Shown here in pieces: positions 26,099 to 35,104 of a stretch of 64,000 nucleotides of DNA. The notes beneath the pieces were generated by a model, which was not told the origin of the DNA, did no database searches, and saw only the letters and a list, made by a program, of their open reading frames with translations. The stretch's first letter is position 1. Every line of letters begins with the position of its first letter. The stretch is taken from positions 1 through 64,000 of the forward strand of contig NZ_BAFX01000014.1 in NCBI RefSeq assembly GCF_000308815.1, in the 5' to 3' direction. The position numbers and the translations under genes were made by a program. This stretch comes from Nocardia concava NBRC 100430. Lineage in GTDB: Bacteria; Actinomycetota; Actinomycetes; Mycobacteriales; Mycobacteriaceae.

Positions 26099-26725
26099 AT
26101 GCCGCCCAAGGACCGCTATCACCACGGAGACCTCCGCGAGGAACTACTGCGCGCCTCCCTGCAGCTGATCGAGTCCGAGGGCCTGGCCGCCGTCAGCCTC
26201 CGCAAGGTCGCCCGCGAGGCGGGCGTCAGCCCCGGCGCCCCCTACCACCACTTCGCCGACCGCGCCGCCCTGATGTCGGCCCTCGCCGCCCGCGGCTTCG
26301 AAATCCTCGGCGCCGCAATGACTTCCGCCCGCGAATCCGCCCCCACCCCCCGCGCCGCCCTGATCGCCATGGCCACCGGCTACGTAGACTTCGCCCGCGA
26401 CCACCCCGCCTACTTCCGAATCATGTTCCGCCCCGAGCTCTCCCAGCCCGAAAAACACCCCGCCACCGAAGCCGCGGGCGACGCCGCCTTCGCCGTCCTC
26501 GAATCCACCGTCACCGAGGCCGTGACCTCCGGCTTCCTCCCCGCCACCGACGCCGAAACCCTCGCCCTGGCCTGGTGGTCCCTCGCCCACGGCATGGCCT
26601 CCCTGACCGTCGACGGCAAATTCGCCCTCCGAGCCACCCAATCCGGCACCACCCCCGAAGCCCTCACCGCCCGGATAACCCAAATCTTCGCCGACCTCAT
26701 CGACACTCGGGGCGCGTCCGGCTGA
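26099..26725 (+). CDS. TetR family repressor
   Basis: This is a 208-residue regulator. The N-terminal helix-turn-helix is ASLQLIESEGLAAVSLRKVA followed by EAGVSPGAPYHHFADRAAL. The C-terminal ligand-binding part (DHPAYFRIMFRPEL; WWSLAHGMASLTVDGKF) is of the WHG type. ATG at 26099 gives the usual start HHGDLREELL; an upstream in-frame ATG at 26051 would overlap the operator. It should repress the divergent SDR gene and itself until a small ligand binds. Confidence 0.9.
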   Translation: MPPKDRYHHGDLREELLRASLQLIESEGLAAVSLRKVAREAGVSPGAPYHHFADRAALMSALAARGFEILGAAMTSARESAPTPRAALIAMATGYVDFARDHPAYFRIMFRPELSQPEKHPATEAAGDAAFAVLESTVTEAVTSGFLPATDAETLALAWWSLAHGMASLTVDGKFALRATQSGTTPEALTARITQIFADLIDTRGASG

Positions 26726-26827
26726 CCCGCGCACGGCCGGGCAGGGTTGTGATCATCGTGCTCCGACTCTGTGGAGATGTTGAGAGGTGGCGGTGGGTAA
26801 GGGGTCGGACACGGCAGACTGGAAGGC

Positions 26828-28945
26828 GTGACCGATTCGTACCGGATTCGCGGTGGCCTGGCTGCGGGACTTGGCGGGCCCAGCGCCGGGAGTTCCGAGG
26901 TAGCGCTGCCCAAGGGGGCGTTGCGGCCCATCGAGCTGGCGACGGGGGCCGTGCTGGGCGGGGCGACCGTGGGGCTGGTGACCGTGGGGTCGCTGGTGCC
27001 GTTCGCCGCGGCGTTGCAGTTGGTGGCGGCGGTGCCGATGGGGTTGCTGGCGCACAGGTATCGGTTCCGGACGCAGCTGGCGACCGCCATCGCGGCGACG
27101 CTGGTGACGTTCGTGGCGGCGGGCCTGCTGGCGGCGGAGAACCTGGTCGGGGTGGCGATCATCGGCGGAATCGTCGGGACGGTGAAGCGGCGGCGGGGTG
27201 GATTGCCCGCGGTGGTGGTGTTGTCGGCACTGGCCGGGACCATCATGGCGGCGTTGACGGTCGGGTTGCTGCTGGTGTTCGCGCGGTCGCGGCACCTGCT
27301 GTTCGACGCTATCCGCAACAGTGCGAAAGGCCTGGAAAACATTGCGGCGCGGCAGTCTTCGCTGGAACCGCTGGGGCGGGCGGTTGCCGATTTCACCGAT
27401 ACGGTGCTGCACTGGTGGTGGGCGTTCGTGGGCGGCGGCATCATCGCGGCGATGGTGGTCAGCGGCATCGTGTCGTGGTTCGTGCTCGGGTCGGTACTGG
27501 ACCGCCTGACCTGGCTGCCGGGCCGCAATGACCTGCTCGACGCGCCCGAGGACGACCGTCCCGTATCGCCACTGCCGGTCACCTTGCGGGACGTGGCTTT
27601 CCGCTATCAGGGTGCGCGCGCCGACGCGCTGTCCGGCATCGATCTGACCGTCGACATCGGCGAATTCGTCGCGATCGTCGGCCACAACGGATCCGGAAAG
27701 TCCACGCTCACCAGGATTCTCGCGGGCCGCCCGCCCACCGGCGGCACCGTCACCCGCCCGGGCGCGGCGGGACTCGGTGTGCGCGGCGGCACCGCCATGG
27801 TGCTGCAGCGCCCGGAGAGTCAGACCCTCGGCGTGCTCGTGGCCGATGACGTGGTGTGGGGTCTGCCCACCGACTACGCGGCCGAGGTCGATATCGAGGG
27901 CCTGTTGGCCGAGGTCGGGCTGGCCGGAATGGGCGGACGCGAGACCGCGACCCTGTCCGGCGGCCAGCAGCAGCGACTGGCCGTGGCCGCCGCCCTGGCC
28001 CGGCAGCCCACGCTGCTCATCGCCGACGAGGCGACCTCGATGATCGATCCGGAAGGCCGCCGCGAACTGGTAGCGCTGCTCGCTGCCCTGCCCCGACGCC
28101 ATCCGATGGCGGTTGTACTGGTCACCCACCACGAGGCCGACGCGGCCGCCGCCGACCGCGTGGTCCATCTGGCTGGCGGTCGTGCCGTCGAGCATCTGCC
28201 CGCCTGGCCACGCCCGATGAGCGATCCGCGGCAGCGCCCCATGGGCGAGACCATCCTTGAATTGCGCGGCGTCGGACACACTTACAACCGAGGCACCCCG
28301 TGGGAGGCGCCCGCCCTGCACGACATCGACCTCGACGTGCGCCGCGGCGAGGCCCTGCTCATCGTGGGTGGCAACGGCTCCGGCAAGTCGACGCTGGCCT
28401 GGATCATGGCGGGGCTCACCCAACCCTCCACGGGCAGTTGCGATCTGCACGAATTCACCCGGACCCGTCCGGTGCACAAGCGAATCGGGGCCGTACAGCT
28501 GGCTTTTCAGCATTCCCGGCTGCAGTTGCAGCGGCAGACCGTCGGTGAGGAGATCGAGGATTGGGGCGGCCGCGGCACCTACGCGGTCGCCAAGGCCCTC
28601 GACGCCGTCGGCCTGGATCGGGCGCTGGCCTCGCGTTCCATCGAGGAACTCAGCGGCGGTCAGGCCAAACGCGTGGTGCTGGCGGCGATCGTCGCGAGCC
28701 ATCCGCAGGTGGTGGTGCTGGACGAGCCGTTGGCCGGACTGGATCCGGAGGGCCGCGCCGGTGTCGTGGATCTGCTTGCCCGACTACGGAATTCGGGCCT
28801 GACCCTGATCGTCATCTCGCACGACGTGGCCGATATGGAAGCCGTCTGCGACCGCACCGTCCATCTGCGCGACGGGCGTCTGGTCGAAAACGATTCCGCC
28901 GCAGCCGCGTTCGAGTCCCACGATGTCAGCGGAGGCGTCCGATGA
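26828..28945 (+). CDS. ECF-type ABC transporter: membrane domain fused to two ATPases (Rv2326c-like)
   Basis: This is a 705-residue protein. Residues 30-230 hold about five or six membrane segments, resembling an S-component-like substrate-binding domain. NBD1 follows, with Walker A GHNGSGKST near 285, signature LSGGQQQRLAV and Walker B LLIADEATS. NBD2 has Walker A GGNGSGKST near 513, signature LSGGQAKRVVL and Walker B VVVLDEPLAGLD. The fusion corresponds to M. tuberculosis Rv2326c; together with the next gene it forms a full energy-coupling-factor importer. The substrate is unknown (vitamins or metals are usual). The GTG start has GGAAGG very close to it. Confidence 0.88.
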   Translation: MTDSYRIRGGLAAGLGGPSAGSSEVALPKGALRPIELATGAVLGGATVGLVTVGSLVPFAAALQLVAAVPMGLLAHRYRFRTQLATAIAATLVTFVAAGLLAAENLVGVAIIGGIVGTVKRRRGGLPAVVVLSALAGTIMAALTVGLLLVFARSRHLLFDAIRNSAKGLENIAARQSSLEPLGRAVADFTDTVLHWWWAFVGGGIIAAMVVSGIVSWFVLGSVLDRLTWLPGRNDLLDAPEDDRPVSPLPVTLRDVAFRYQGARADALSGIDLTVDIGEFVAIVGHNGSGKSTLTRILAGRPPTGGTVTRPGAAGLGVRGGTAMVLQRPESQTLGVLVADDVVWGLPTDYAAEVDIEGLLAEVGLAGMGGRETATLSGGQQQRLAVAAALARQPTLLIADEATSMIDPEGRRELVALLAALPRRHPMAVVLVTHHEADAAAADRVVHLAGGRAVEHLPAWPRPMSDPRQRPMGETILELRGVGHTYNRGTPWEAPALHDIDLDVRRGEALLIVGGNGSGKSTLAWIMAGLTQPSTGSCDLHEFTRTRPVHKRIGAVQLAFQHSRLQLQRQTVGEEIEDWGGRGTYAVAKALDAVGLDRALASRSIEELSGGQAKRVVLAAIVASHPQVVVLDEPLAGLDPEGRAGVVDLLARLRNSGLTLIVISHDVADMEAVCDRTVHLRDGRLVENDSAAAAFESHDVSGGVR

Positions 28946-29706
28946 GCAGTGTCGTTCTCCGCGAGGTCCCGGTCGACAGCCCGGTGCATCGACTCTGGGC
29001 CGGTACCAAGATGATCGGCGTCTTCGTCGTCAGCGTGCTGCTCATGTTCATTCCGTCCTGGGCGCTGCTCGGGGTGGCGTTCGTCTTCCTGGCGGCGGTG
29101 TTCGTGCTGGCGAAGCTGCCGCTGGGCACCCTGCCGCGCTTCCCGTGGCTGGTGTGGGTCGGCATCGCGATCGGCGCGGCCATCAACGTGCCGGTCGGTA
29201 CGTCGGCGCTGCTGCAATACGCGCGGGTCGTGCTCTTCGGATTCCTGTTGCTCGGCGCATCGTTCCTGGTCGCCTGGACCACGCCGATGGGCGAGATCGC
29301 GCCCGCGCTGGCCAAACTCGGCGCGCCATTGAAGAAGATCGGCTGGACCCGCGGCGGTGTCCGGCACACCGTCCCGGTCGACGAGTGGGCCGTGGTGGTG
29401 GCGCTGACCCTGCGCGGCCTGCCGCTGCTGCTCGAGGAAATGCGGGTGCTGCGTGCCGCGCGCAAACTGCGGCCCAAGGATTCGCTGCTGCACCGGGCCT
29501 CGGACAATCCGCTGGTCGACATTCTGACCGCGAGCATGGCGGTGTCGAGCCGGCGCGCGGGCGAACTCGGCGAGGCCATCACGACGCGCGGCGGCACCGG
29601 CGAATTGACCGCCCGCCCTGGCAAACCCGGACGCGGTGATGCGGTTGCGCTATTGGTGATGGCTTTGGTGTGCGGGGTCGGCATCGCGGTCGAACTGGTC
29701 TTTTAA
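28942..29706 (+). CDS. ECF transporter transmembrane (T) component, CbiQ-like
   Basis: This is a 254-residue integral membrane protein with four to five hydrophobic segments (MIGVFVVSVLLMFIPSWALL; VWVGIAIGAAINVPVG; VVLFGFLLLGASFLVAW; the last at the C-terminus). The coupling motifs of the family are visible: MRVLRAARKLRP and SSRRAGELGEAITTRGG, the Ala-Arg-Gly-type helices that contact the ATPases. The ATG overlaps the stop of the ATPase fusion gene. This mirrors the Rv2326c-Rv2325c pair. Confidence 0.9.
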   Translation: MSSVVLREVPVDSPVHRLWAGTKMIGVFVVSVLLMFIPSWALLGVAFVFLAAVFVLAKLPLGTLPRFPWLVWVGIAIGAAINVPVGTSALLQYARVVLFGFLLLGASFLVAWTTPMGEIAPALAKLGAPLKKIGWTRGGVRHTVPVDEWAVVVALTLRGLPLLLEEMRVLRAARKLRPKDSLLHRASDNPLVDILTASMAVSSRRAGELGEAITTRGGTGELTARPGKPGRGDAVALLVMALVCGVGIAVELVF

Positions 29707-29739
29707 CGACACTCGAGCCGAAAATTATTCGGGGTGTCG
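29707..29739 (+). terminator. Hairpin directly after the ECF operon
   Basis: CGACAC at the left pairs with GTGTCG at the right, and CCGAA pairs with TTCGG inside, leaving a small bulge and an AT-rich loop. It begins at the base after the stop codon. No T-run follows, so terminator function is likely but not certain. Confidence 0.5.
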
Positions 29740-29852
29740 GTGTCGCGCGTTACCGTAAGGCGCTGTAGAACGCGTTGCTGAACGCAACACGGCTCGCGGA
29801 TTCGACAAGGGGGAATTCTCAGTACTGAGCCGCGTGTTGCCACGAACACCTG

Positions 29853-30503
29853 ATGAAGATTGGACAACCCATGTTGCTGCGTAAGATCACCGCGGTCGCC
29901 GCGCCGGTCGTCACCGCTGTCGCCATCGCCGGAGCCGGTGTGGCGCACGCGGATTCGGCGGTGCCGGATATCGGCTACCAGACCCAGCTGGTCGGCAATT
30001 CCGTCGTCACCACCCTCACCAACGGCAGCTTCGAGCTGGCCGGCGGATCGGTGAACGTCAAGGACGCCGCGGGCGACGTCGTGCTCAGCCTGCCGCTGGC
30101 CTTCGAACAGGACGGCCTGAGCTACCCGCTGCCCGGCAATGTCAGCGCGGACGGCGGCACCCTGAGCCTGACCGCGGTCAAGGATGTCGCCGCGGCCACG
30201 CCGGTGCTGCACCCGGTGGCCTCGCTGTCCGAGAACCAGCTGGCCATGCAGAACTTCACCAGCCAGTTCGGCATCGCCACGGCCATCGGCAGTTTCGTCG
30301 GCCTGGCCATCGGCGCCGCGGTCGGCGCCATCGGATTCCTCGGCGGCGCCTTCGGTCTGGCGACGGTTCCGGTCGCGGCGGGCATCGGCGCGATCATCGG
30401 CACCCTGGTGGTCGGCGGTCCGGCTCTGCTCATCGCCGGTGTCGACCTGATCAGCACCCTGACGGCCACGCCGGGCACCACCAAGTGGGCCAACCCCAAC
30501 TGA
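29853..30503 (+). CDS. Secreted protein of unknown function with Gly-rich hydrophobic end
   Basis: This is a 216-residue protein. A signal peptide (about 1-33, ending AGAGVAHADS) is followed by a beta-rich part (VPDIGYQTQLVGNSVVTTLT; DAAGDVVLSLPLAFE). The C-terminal third is hydrophobic with glycine-zipper spacing (FVGLAIGAAVGAIGFLGGAF; AGIGAIIGTLVVGGPALLIAG), which could insert in or span an outer envelope. I do not recognise the family; such proteins are common in Nocardia and mycobacteria. ATG at 29871 is an equally good start (MLLRKITAV). It is convergent with the lipase gene. Confidence 0.7.
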   Translation: MKIGQPMLLRKITAVAAPVVTAVAIAGAGVAHADSAVPDIGYQTQLVGNSVVTTLTNGSFELAGGSVNVKDAAGDVVLSLPLAFEQDGLSYPLPGNVSADGGTLSLTAVKDVAAATPVLHPVASLSENQLAMQNFTSQFGIATAIGSFVGLAIGAAVGAIGFLGGAFGLATVPVAAGIGAIIGTLVVGGPALLIAGVDLISTLTATPGTTKWANPN

Positions 30504-30515
30504 TCCCGAGACGTC

Positions 30516-30551
30516 GGGTGCGCCGTGCTGGGTTCAGCGCACGGTGCACCC
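30516..30551. terminator. Convergent hairpin between secreted protein and lipase genes
   Basis: GGGTGCGCCGTGC and GCACGGTGCACCC form a 13-bp stem with one mismatch. It overlaps the lipase stop codon at 30534-30536 and could serve both converging genes. Confidence 0.55.
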
Positions 30552-31811
30552 GGCAACCACGGGCGCGCCCGCGAAGCGGTCCGACAGAAAGTTCATGGCC
30601 CCCAATGCTTCTCCGAGGGCCGCGGGGTTGTGGCCGGGAATCGTGGAGTGCACGGCGGTGAGGGTGGCGCCGAGCGCGCAGTAGCGGTCGACGAGGGCGC
30701 TGAAGCCCGCCGACGGGATCACGTCGTCGGCATTGCTGTGGTACAGGTACAGCGGCACGTCCGGGGCCCAACCGCCCAGCTCCTGGTGGTTGGTGGCGGT
30801 CCGGAACGGCTGGCTGTCGAGAATGCCCGGGTCGGTGGCGAAGTCGTCCACGTGCCGGAAGAACTGGTGCACCACCAGGTCGCCGCCGCAGGAGGTGGCC
30901 TCCTGGGCCATGACCGCGTGCCCGGTGTCATTGAGCGCATCGGCGAGGCCGGACCCGGAATCATTGCGCGCCAAGGCGATCAGGATGAGCACCGCGAGCC
31001 CGGCCTGATAGGTGCCGTCGACGCCGCGCGCGATGGCGGGGATATCGGTGGGCACGCCGCCGGAGGTCACCCCCGCGAACCAGAGTTCGGGTGCGTAGCT
31101 CTCCCGTATCTGCATGGCCCACAGGGTCGCGAACGCGCCGCCCGAGTAACCCCACGCACCGAGCGGGCTGTTGTCGGTGATGCCCAGGGGTGCAAAGGAT
31201 TTGGCGGCGCGGACGCCGTCCAGTACGGCCCGTCCGGAGTTCACGCCGTCGAAGAACCGGGATTGCGGGCCCTCGTAGTCGGACACCACCACGGCCCAGC
31301 CTCGGCGTAGCGCCTCGGCCAGGAAGGGGATGTCGAGCAGAGTGGTGGCGATCGAGAAGTCGCGGCCGCCGCGCAGCGCGAACGAGGGCGCGCATCGGGT
31401 TCCGAGGCTGTCCTCGGCGATCTGATACGACAGCAGCGGTCGGTCGCCCGGGCCGGTCCAGGGAGTCAGGGGTTCCATCACGGTCGCCATGTCGGCGACG
31501 GCTTCGCCTGCGGAGTCGGTGGTCCGGTACTGCACCTGCCAGCCCGCCACCGGGAGCGGGAGTCCGAACACCGCGATGGGTCGCGAGTTGAGGATTGCCC
31601 CATTTGCGAACTCCCCCAAGGAGATCGGTGTCGCATAGAACGGATCGTCATCCGGATAGGGGATGTCGGCGCGGGTGCCGGGGATCGCTATCGCCGCCGC
31701 CAAAACCGCGACGGCCCCGATGAGTCCGATCCGCCACCATCGTCGAAATCCGTGTGAATGCCCCGACATTCGCCGCGCGCGTGCCCCGATATATGCGTCA
31801 TCCCGCCGCAT
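30534..31811 (-). CDS. Secretory lipase family protein
   Basis: This is a 425-residue exported alpha/beta hydrolase. After a basic start a membrane/signal segment (WRIGLIGAVAVLAAAIAIPG) is seen near residues 27-46. The nucleophile elbow is WGYSGGAFA, the acid is in YHSNADDVIP and the His is in STIPGHNPAAL, which together fit the LIP secretory lipase family. It probably hydrolyses triacylglycerols or esters outside the cell. ATG at 31811 is preferred over TTG at 31829 because GGAGGG lies just ahead. Four cysteines may form disulfides. Confidence 0.88.
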   Translation of the reverse strand: MRRDDAYIGARARRMSGHSHGFRRWWRIGLIGAVAVLAAAIAIPGTRADIPYPDDDPFYATPISLGEFANGAILNSRPIAVFGLPLPVAGWQVQYRTTDSAGEAVADMATVMEPLTPWTGPGDRPLLSYQIAEDSLGTRCAPSFALRGGRDFSIATTLLDIPFLAEALRRGWAVVVSDYEGPQSRFFDGVNSGRAVLDGVRAAKSFAPLGITDNSPLGAWGYSGGAFATLWAMQIRESYAPELWFAGVTSGGVPTDIPAIARGVDGTYQAGLAVLILIALARNDSGSGLADALNDTGHAVMAQEATSCGGDLVVHQFFRHVDDFATDPGILDSQPFRTATNHQELGGWAPDVPLYLYHSNADDVIPSAGFSALVDRYCALGATLTAVHSTIPGHNPAALGEALGAMNFLSDRFAGAPVVAGCTVR

Positions 31812-32052
31812 AACGCCCTCCAGCGTCAATCACCCGACGCTCCAGACCACGGACTCGCACTTCGCGCCGATAAGAACGCCGGCGCATCGGAGAACCAAAA
31901 GTACTGCCGGGTCGTTCCGCGGTCAACGACGTTCCGCGCGTCGCGACCCGGCGTTTCGCGGTTTCTAGTACAAAACAATATATCCAGCTGAAAGGCCAGT
32001 AATTGGCAACTGGATCTATCTATTGCATGCCAGTCACTGCCATGCTCGGGCA

Positions 32053-32694
32053 ATGCTGTTGCGCCGCCTCATCGCTCTGTATGCCGGACTCTGGTTGTAC
32101 GGCTTCTCCATGGCCGTCATGATTCGCGCCGCCCTCGGCCTCGACCCGTGGGATGCGTTCCATCAGGGCGTGGCCGATCAGCTGCCGTTGAGTTTCGGCA
32201 CGATCGTGGCGATCACCGGTGCCGTGGTGCTGCTGGCCTGGATTCCCTTGCGGCAGTGGCCCGGTCTGGGCACGGTCAGCAATGTGGTGGTCATCGGCGT
32301 CTCGGTGGATGCAGGGCTCTGGCTGCTGCCGGAGCTGCACGCGCTGCCGGTGCGGATCGGGGCGATGGGCGCGGCCGTGGTGCTGAACGCGGTGGCGACG
32401 GTGCTCTACATCGGCGCGGGCATGGGGCCGGGGCCGCGCGATGGCCTGATGACTGGCCTGGTTCGGCGAACCGGCAAACCGGTCTGGGTCATTCGCACCG
32501 GGATCGAGGCGACGGTGCTGTCGATCGGCTGGATCCTCGGCGGCAGCGTGGGTGTGGGCACGGTGCTGTACGCGTTCGGCATCGGGCCGCTGATCCAGCT
32601 CATGATCCCGTACGTCGATCGCTACCTGCCCGGCTTTCGCGAGGACGAGCCCGCCGCGGTGAGCGAGCCCGCGGCCGAGTCGATGGCGGCCTGA
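32053..32694 (+). CDS. YczE/YitT family membrane protein
   Basis: This is a 213-residue protein with five membrane segments. It begins LLRRLIALYAGLWLYGFSMA and contains the family block GAGMGPGPRDGLMTGLVRRT followed by VWVIRTGIEATVLSIGWILG. YczE-like proteins are conserved in actinobacteria; the function is unknown. ATG at 32053 is chosen because the in-frame extension upstream is not hydrophobic or conserved-looking. The AT-rich upstream gap contains ATCCAG...CTGGAT inverted repeats (31982-32015) that could be a control site. Confidence 0.85.
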   Translation: MLLRRLIALYAGLWLYGFSMAVMIRAALGLDPWDAFHQGVADQLPLSFGTIVAITGAVVLLAWIPLRQWPGLGTVSNVVVIGVSVDAGLWLLPELHALPVRIGAMGAAVVLNAVATVLYIGAGMGPGPRDGLMTGLVRRTGKPVWVIRTGIEATVLSIGWILGGSVGVGTVLYAFGIGPLIQLMIPYVDRYLPGFREDEPAAVSEPAAESMAA

Positions 32695-32706
32695 ATCGAC
32701 CCGGGG

Positions 32707-32756
32707 TTGACAGGCTAACGGCATTAGCCTTAACGTAGTGGCTAACAACGTTAGCC
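32707..32756 (+). promoter_or_regulatory. Promoter with two GGCTAA-N5-TTAGCC operators
   Basis: TTGACA (32707-32712) and TAACGT (32731-32736) form a -35/-10 pair with an 18-base spacer. Two exact GGCTAA-N5-TTAGCC inverted repeats lie at 32713-32729, filling the spacer, and 32740-32756, just downstream of the -10. Their centres are 27 bases apart. The TetR protein encoded in this operon (33200) is the obvious candidate repressor. Confidence 0.85.
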
Positions 32757-32781
32757 GCTGCTAGAAGCCCCGGAGGGTCCG

Positions 32782-33207
32782 ATGACCGCCATCGCCGCCA
32801 ACCTGCCGACCGCCACCGATCACCGTCTCCCCGCCACCCTCCGCAAGGCCGCGTGGATCACCTGGGCACTGTTCCTCGCGGCCTTCGCCATCCTCGAGGG
32901 CGTCAACCACGGCACCGGCTCCTGGCTGGCCCTGGTCGCCGGCCTCATCGCCCCCGACCTCACCTTCTTCGCGGCGATCGGCGCGAAAGACCCTGTGCAG
33001 CAGGGCCAACTGCCCCGCCAGGCGGTCCCCTTCTACAACACCGCCCACCGCACCTGGATCCCCCTGGCCCTCGCCATCGCGTACTCCTTTGGTGCCCTGG
33101 AACTCCCGGCCCTCTTCACCTTCCTGCTGGCCTGGATGCTGCACATCGCCATCGACCGCATCGCCGGCTACGGCCTGCGTACCCCGGACGGCTTCCTCCG
33201 TGCCTGA
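32782..33207 (+). CDS. DUF4260 family membrane protein
   Basis: This is a 141-residue membrane protein with about four hydrophobic segments. The blocks LIAPDLTFFAAIG, VPFYNTAHRTWIPL and MLHIAIDRIAGYGLR (a conserved His/Asp-Arg-Gly pattern) are what I associate with DUF4260. The function is unknown. It is the first gene behind a doubly operated promoter and overlaps the following TetR gene by eight bases, so it is probably the regulator's target in a self-controlled pair. Confidence 0.85.
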   Translation: MTAIAANLPTATDHRLPATLRKAAWITWALFLAAFAILEGVNHGTGSWLALVAGLIAPDLTFFAAIGAKDPVQQGQLPRQAVPFYNTAHRTWIPLALAIAYSFGALELPALFTFLLAWMLHIAIDRIAGYGLRTPDGFLRA

Positions 33208-33721
33208 CCCCACCGAAACGCTCACCGAGCGGCAGCGGCAGATCGCCGCCGCCGCTCGCGCGCTGTTGGACGACCAGGGCCCCGAAGCCCTCACCATGCG
33301 AAATGTGGCCGAGGCCTTGGGAATCAAGGCACCGTCCCTCTACAAACACGTCCCGGACAAGACCGCCCTCGAAACCCTGGTGGTAGCAGACGCTTTCGCG
33401 GAGATGGCCGAAGCCTTGGAAACAGCTTCCGCACAAGGCCTTACCGCCATCGCAAAGGCCTACCGCGACTACGCCCTCGCACACCCCCACATCTACCGCC
33501 TCATGAACTACCGCCCCCTCCGCCGAGACCTCCTTCCCCCGGGATTGGAAGAGCGCACGGCCCAACCCCTTCTCGCAGCGGTAGGCGGCGACCCTGCCCA
33601 GGCTCGAGCCCTCTGGGCCTTCGCCCACGGCATGGTCAGCCTGGAGATCGACGGCCGATTTCCACCCGACGCCGACCTCTCCGCCGCCTGGCAAGCCGGC
33701 CTCGAATCCTTCGCCGAGTAG
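33200..33721 (+). CDS. TetR family repressor coupled to the DUF4260 gene
   Basis: This is a 173-residue regulator. The HTH is ALTMRNVAEALGIKAPSLYK followed by HVPDK. The ligand domain ends LWAFAHGMVSLEIDGRFPPD, a WHG-type signature. GTG at 33200 lies within the last codons of the DUF4260 gene (GTGCCTGA), indicating coupled translation. It very likely binds the two GGCTAA-N5-TTAGCC sites upstream of the operon. Confidence 0.88.
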   Translation: MPDPTETLTERQRQIAAAARALLDDQGPEALTMRNVAEALGIKAPSLYKHVPDKTALETLVVADAFAEMAEALETASAQGLTAIAKAYRDYALAHPHIYRLMNYRPLRRDLLPPGLEERTAQPLLAAVGGDPAQARALWAFAHGMVSLEIDGRFPPDADLSAAWQAGLESFAE

Positions 33722-33809
33722 ACATCCATCCCCGGAATCGGATGCAGTCCCTCGTGCAAAACCGCTGAAGCGCAACGCATTAGGTGGCGCAGGGTGGTAG
33801 GACGGACGC

Positions 33810-34361
33810 ATGTCGAGAGTCGCGCCGGTCGAGGCACCGTATTCAGAAGCATTGCAAGAGCGGTTCGGGCAGGTGTTACCGCCGAATGTGGAGCCGCCGG
33901 TGTTGTATCGGATTGTGGCCCGAAATGAGTCGTTGTTCTTGAATCTGGTGGACAACGGGACGCTGGGCGCCACTGGACTGTTCGATCGTGGGACGCTGGG
34001 TCAGCGCTTGCGAGAGTTGCTGATACTGCGAACTTGTCATGCGGCGACGAACGACTACGAGTGGAATCTCCATGTGGGGATCGGACTGTCGGCACTCATG
34101 GGTCTGAGCGTCGAGGAGATCGCGGATACGCGTGAAGAAAAGCCCGCCGTCGAAACCTGGTCACCGGCCGAGCTTCTCGCGATGGAGCTGGCTGACGCAC
34201 TGGTCCGGCGGATCGCAGTGGAGGAGACACTGTTCGAGCGGCTCCGAGAGCACTTCGACGAGCCGACCCTGATCGAGATGACCCAGCTGATCGGCTGGTA
34301 CACCACCGTGGCTATGCAGGTGGCACTCACGCGCCCCACCCTCGATCGATATCGCCTCTAG
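33810..34361 (+). CDS. Carboxymuconolactone decarboxylase-like (AhpD-fold) protein
   Basis: This is a 183-residue all-helical protein. The core LRELLILRTCHAATNDYEWNLHVG and the region AVEETLFERLREHFDEPTLIEM match the CMD-like family. The CxxC thiol pair of true AhpD peroxidases is missing: only one Cys is present in the core. A hydrolase/decarboxylase-like or unknown role is more likely than alkylhydroperoxidase activity. The next small gene starts nine bases after its stop and may be co-transcribed. Confidence 0.85.
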   Translation: MSRVAPVEAPYSEALQERFGQVLPPNVEPPVLYRIVARNESLFLNLVDNGTLGATGLFDRGTLGQRLRELLILRTCHAATNDYEWNLHVGIGLSALMGLSVEEIADTREEKPAVETWSPAELLAMELADALVRRIAVEETLFERLREHFDEPTLIEMTQLIGWYTTVAMQVALTRPTLDRYRL

Positions 34362-34370
34362 GCTGGGTTG

Positions 34371-34649
34371 ATGCGTTCCAGAGCGGAGGAACTCGACAAG
34401 GCTCCGTCCAGCGGTTTCGACCCGGTGGGTACGGTCGAGCTGCAATTGAGCCTCATCGGTGCCAGCGACATCCACGCCTCGATCGACGAGATCGCCCACG
34501 CCGCAGCGACCCTCGGCGCCGACCACTTCTACGTCACCAACTCGCTGGGCCGATCCATCACCGCAGTGGCCTACCGCCGCCGCCCAGCCCCTCGCCGCTG
34601 GTTCCGTCACCGCGTGAGCAACAAGATCAAGGAGCTCTCAGCGCGGTAA
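34371..34649 (+). CDS. Small protein of unknown function
   Basis: I do not recognise this 92-residue protein. The middle part VELQLSLIGASDIHASIDEI and AATLGADHFYVTNSLG suggests a small alpha/beta fold; the end is very basic (RRRPAPRRWFRHRVSNKIK). There is no membrane segment or signal. It follows the CMD-like gene by nine bases with a weak ribosome site. Base use is typical of the surrounding coding DNA. Confidence 0.6.
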   Translation: MRSRAEELDKAPSSGFDPVGTVELQLSLIGASDIHASIDEIAHAAATLGADHFYVTNSLGRSITAVAYRRRPAPRRWFRHRVSNKIKELSAR

Positions 34650-34698
34650 TCCGCACAAAAATTCGCACTGAGAGCTCCCTGATCTTGAAGCTGGGCCG

Positions 34699-35104
34699 CT
34701 ATCGAATCGGCCAGCCGGGCTTTCCGTCGACCCAGACTTCGGGGGCGGCGAGTTCGTGGCGTTCGATTCGCTGCCACAGGCCGGCGGGGCTGACTCGGTG
34801 GAGTCGGCACATGGTGGTGGTGTCGGCGTAGAGGATGGTCGGCTCGGGCCAGTGGAAGGGGACGGGACCGCAACCGGCGGATACGTCGGGTCGCCATCGT
34901 TGGATCATCGGGAGCGGCCAACCCGGCCAGCGGCCGATAGATATGACGGGCGCGGGAACCCAGATCGGACCATGCAGCCGCCAGCTGAAGGCGTTCGTAT
35001 GGCTGATCCACCTCGCGGGCGAATTGCTGCAACCCGAGATAGCACCGGACTCCGACGTCGTAGCGGATTCGGGGGACGGGCGCCGCTTCCGATACCCCGG
35101 TCAT
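34699..35104 (-). pseudogene. Probable HTH-like gene broken by one frameshift
   Basis: From ATG 35104 the frame reads a natural N-terminus (RIRYDVGVRCYLGLQQFARE; EVDQPYERLQ), then degenerates into Arg/Pro-rich sequence. In the next frame a natural continuation starts near 34985 (HGPIWVPAPVISIGRWPGWP; EPTILYADTTTMCRLHRVSP; LWQRIERHELAAPEVWVDGK) and stops at 34699. The last part looks like a small helix-turn-helix protein. The total is one base more than a multiple of three, so one extra base would explain it. The start overlaps the stop of the upstream frame (ATGA). It may be a real pseudogene or an assembly error. Confidence 0.5.

Noticed and set aside
33810..34361. AhpD-type alkylhydroperoxidase
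   Set aside because: The CxxC redox pair is missing from the core helix; only the CMD-like fold can be supported.
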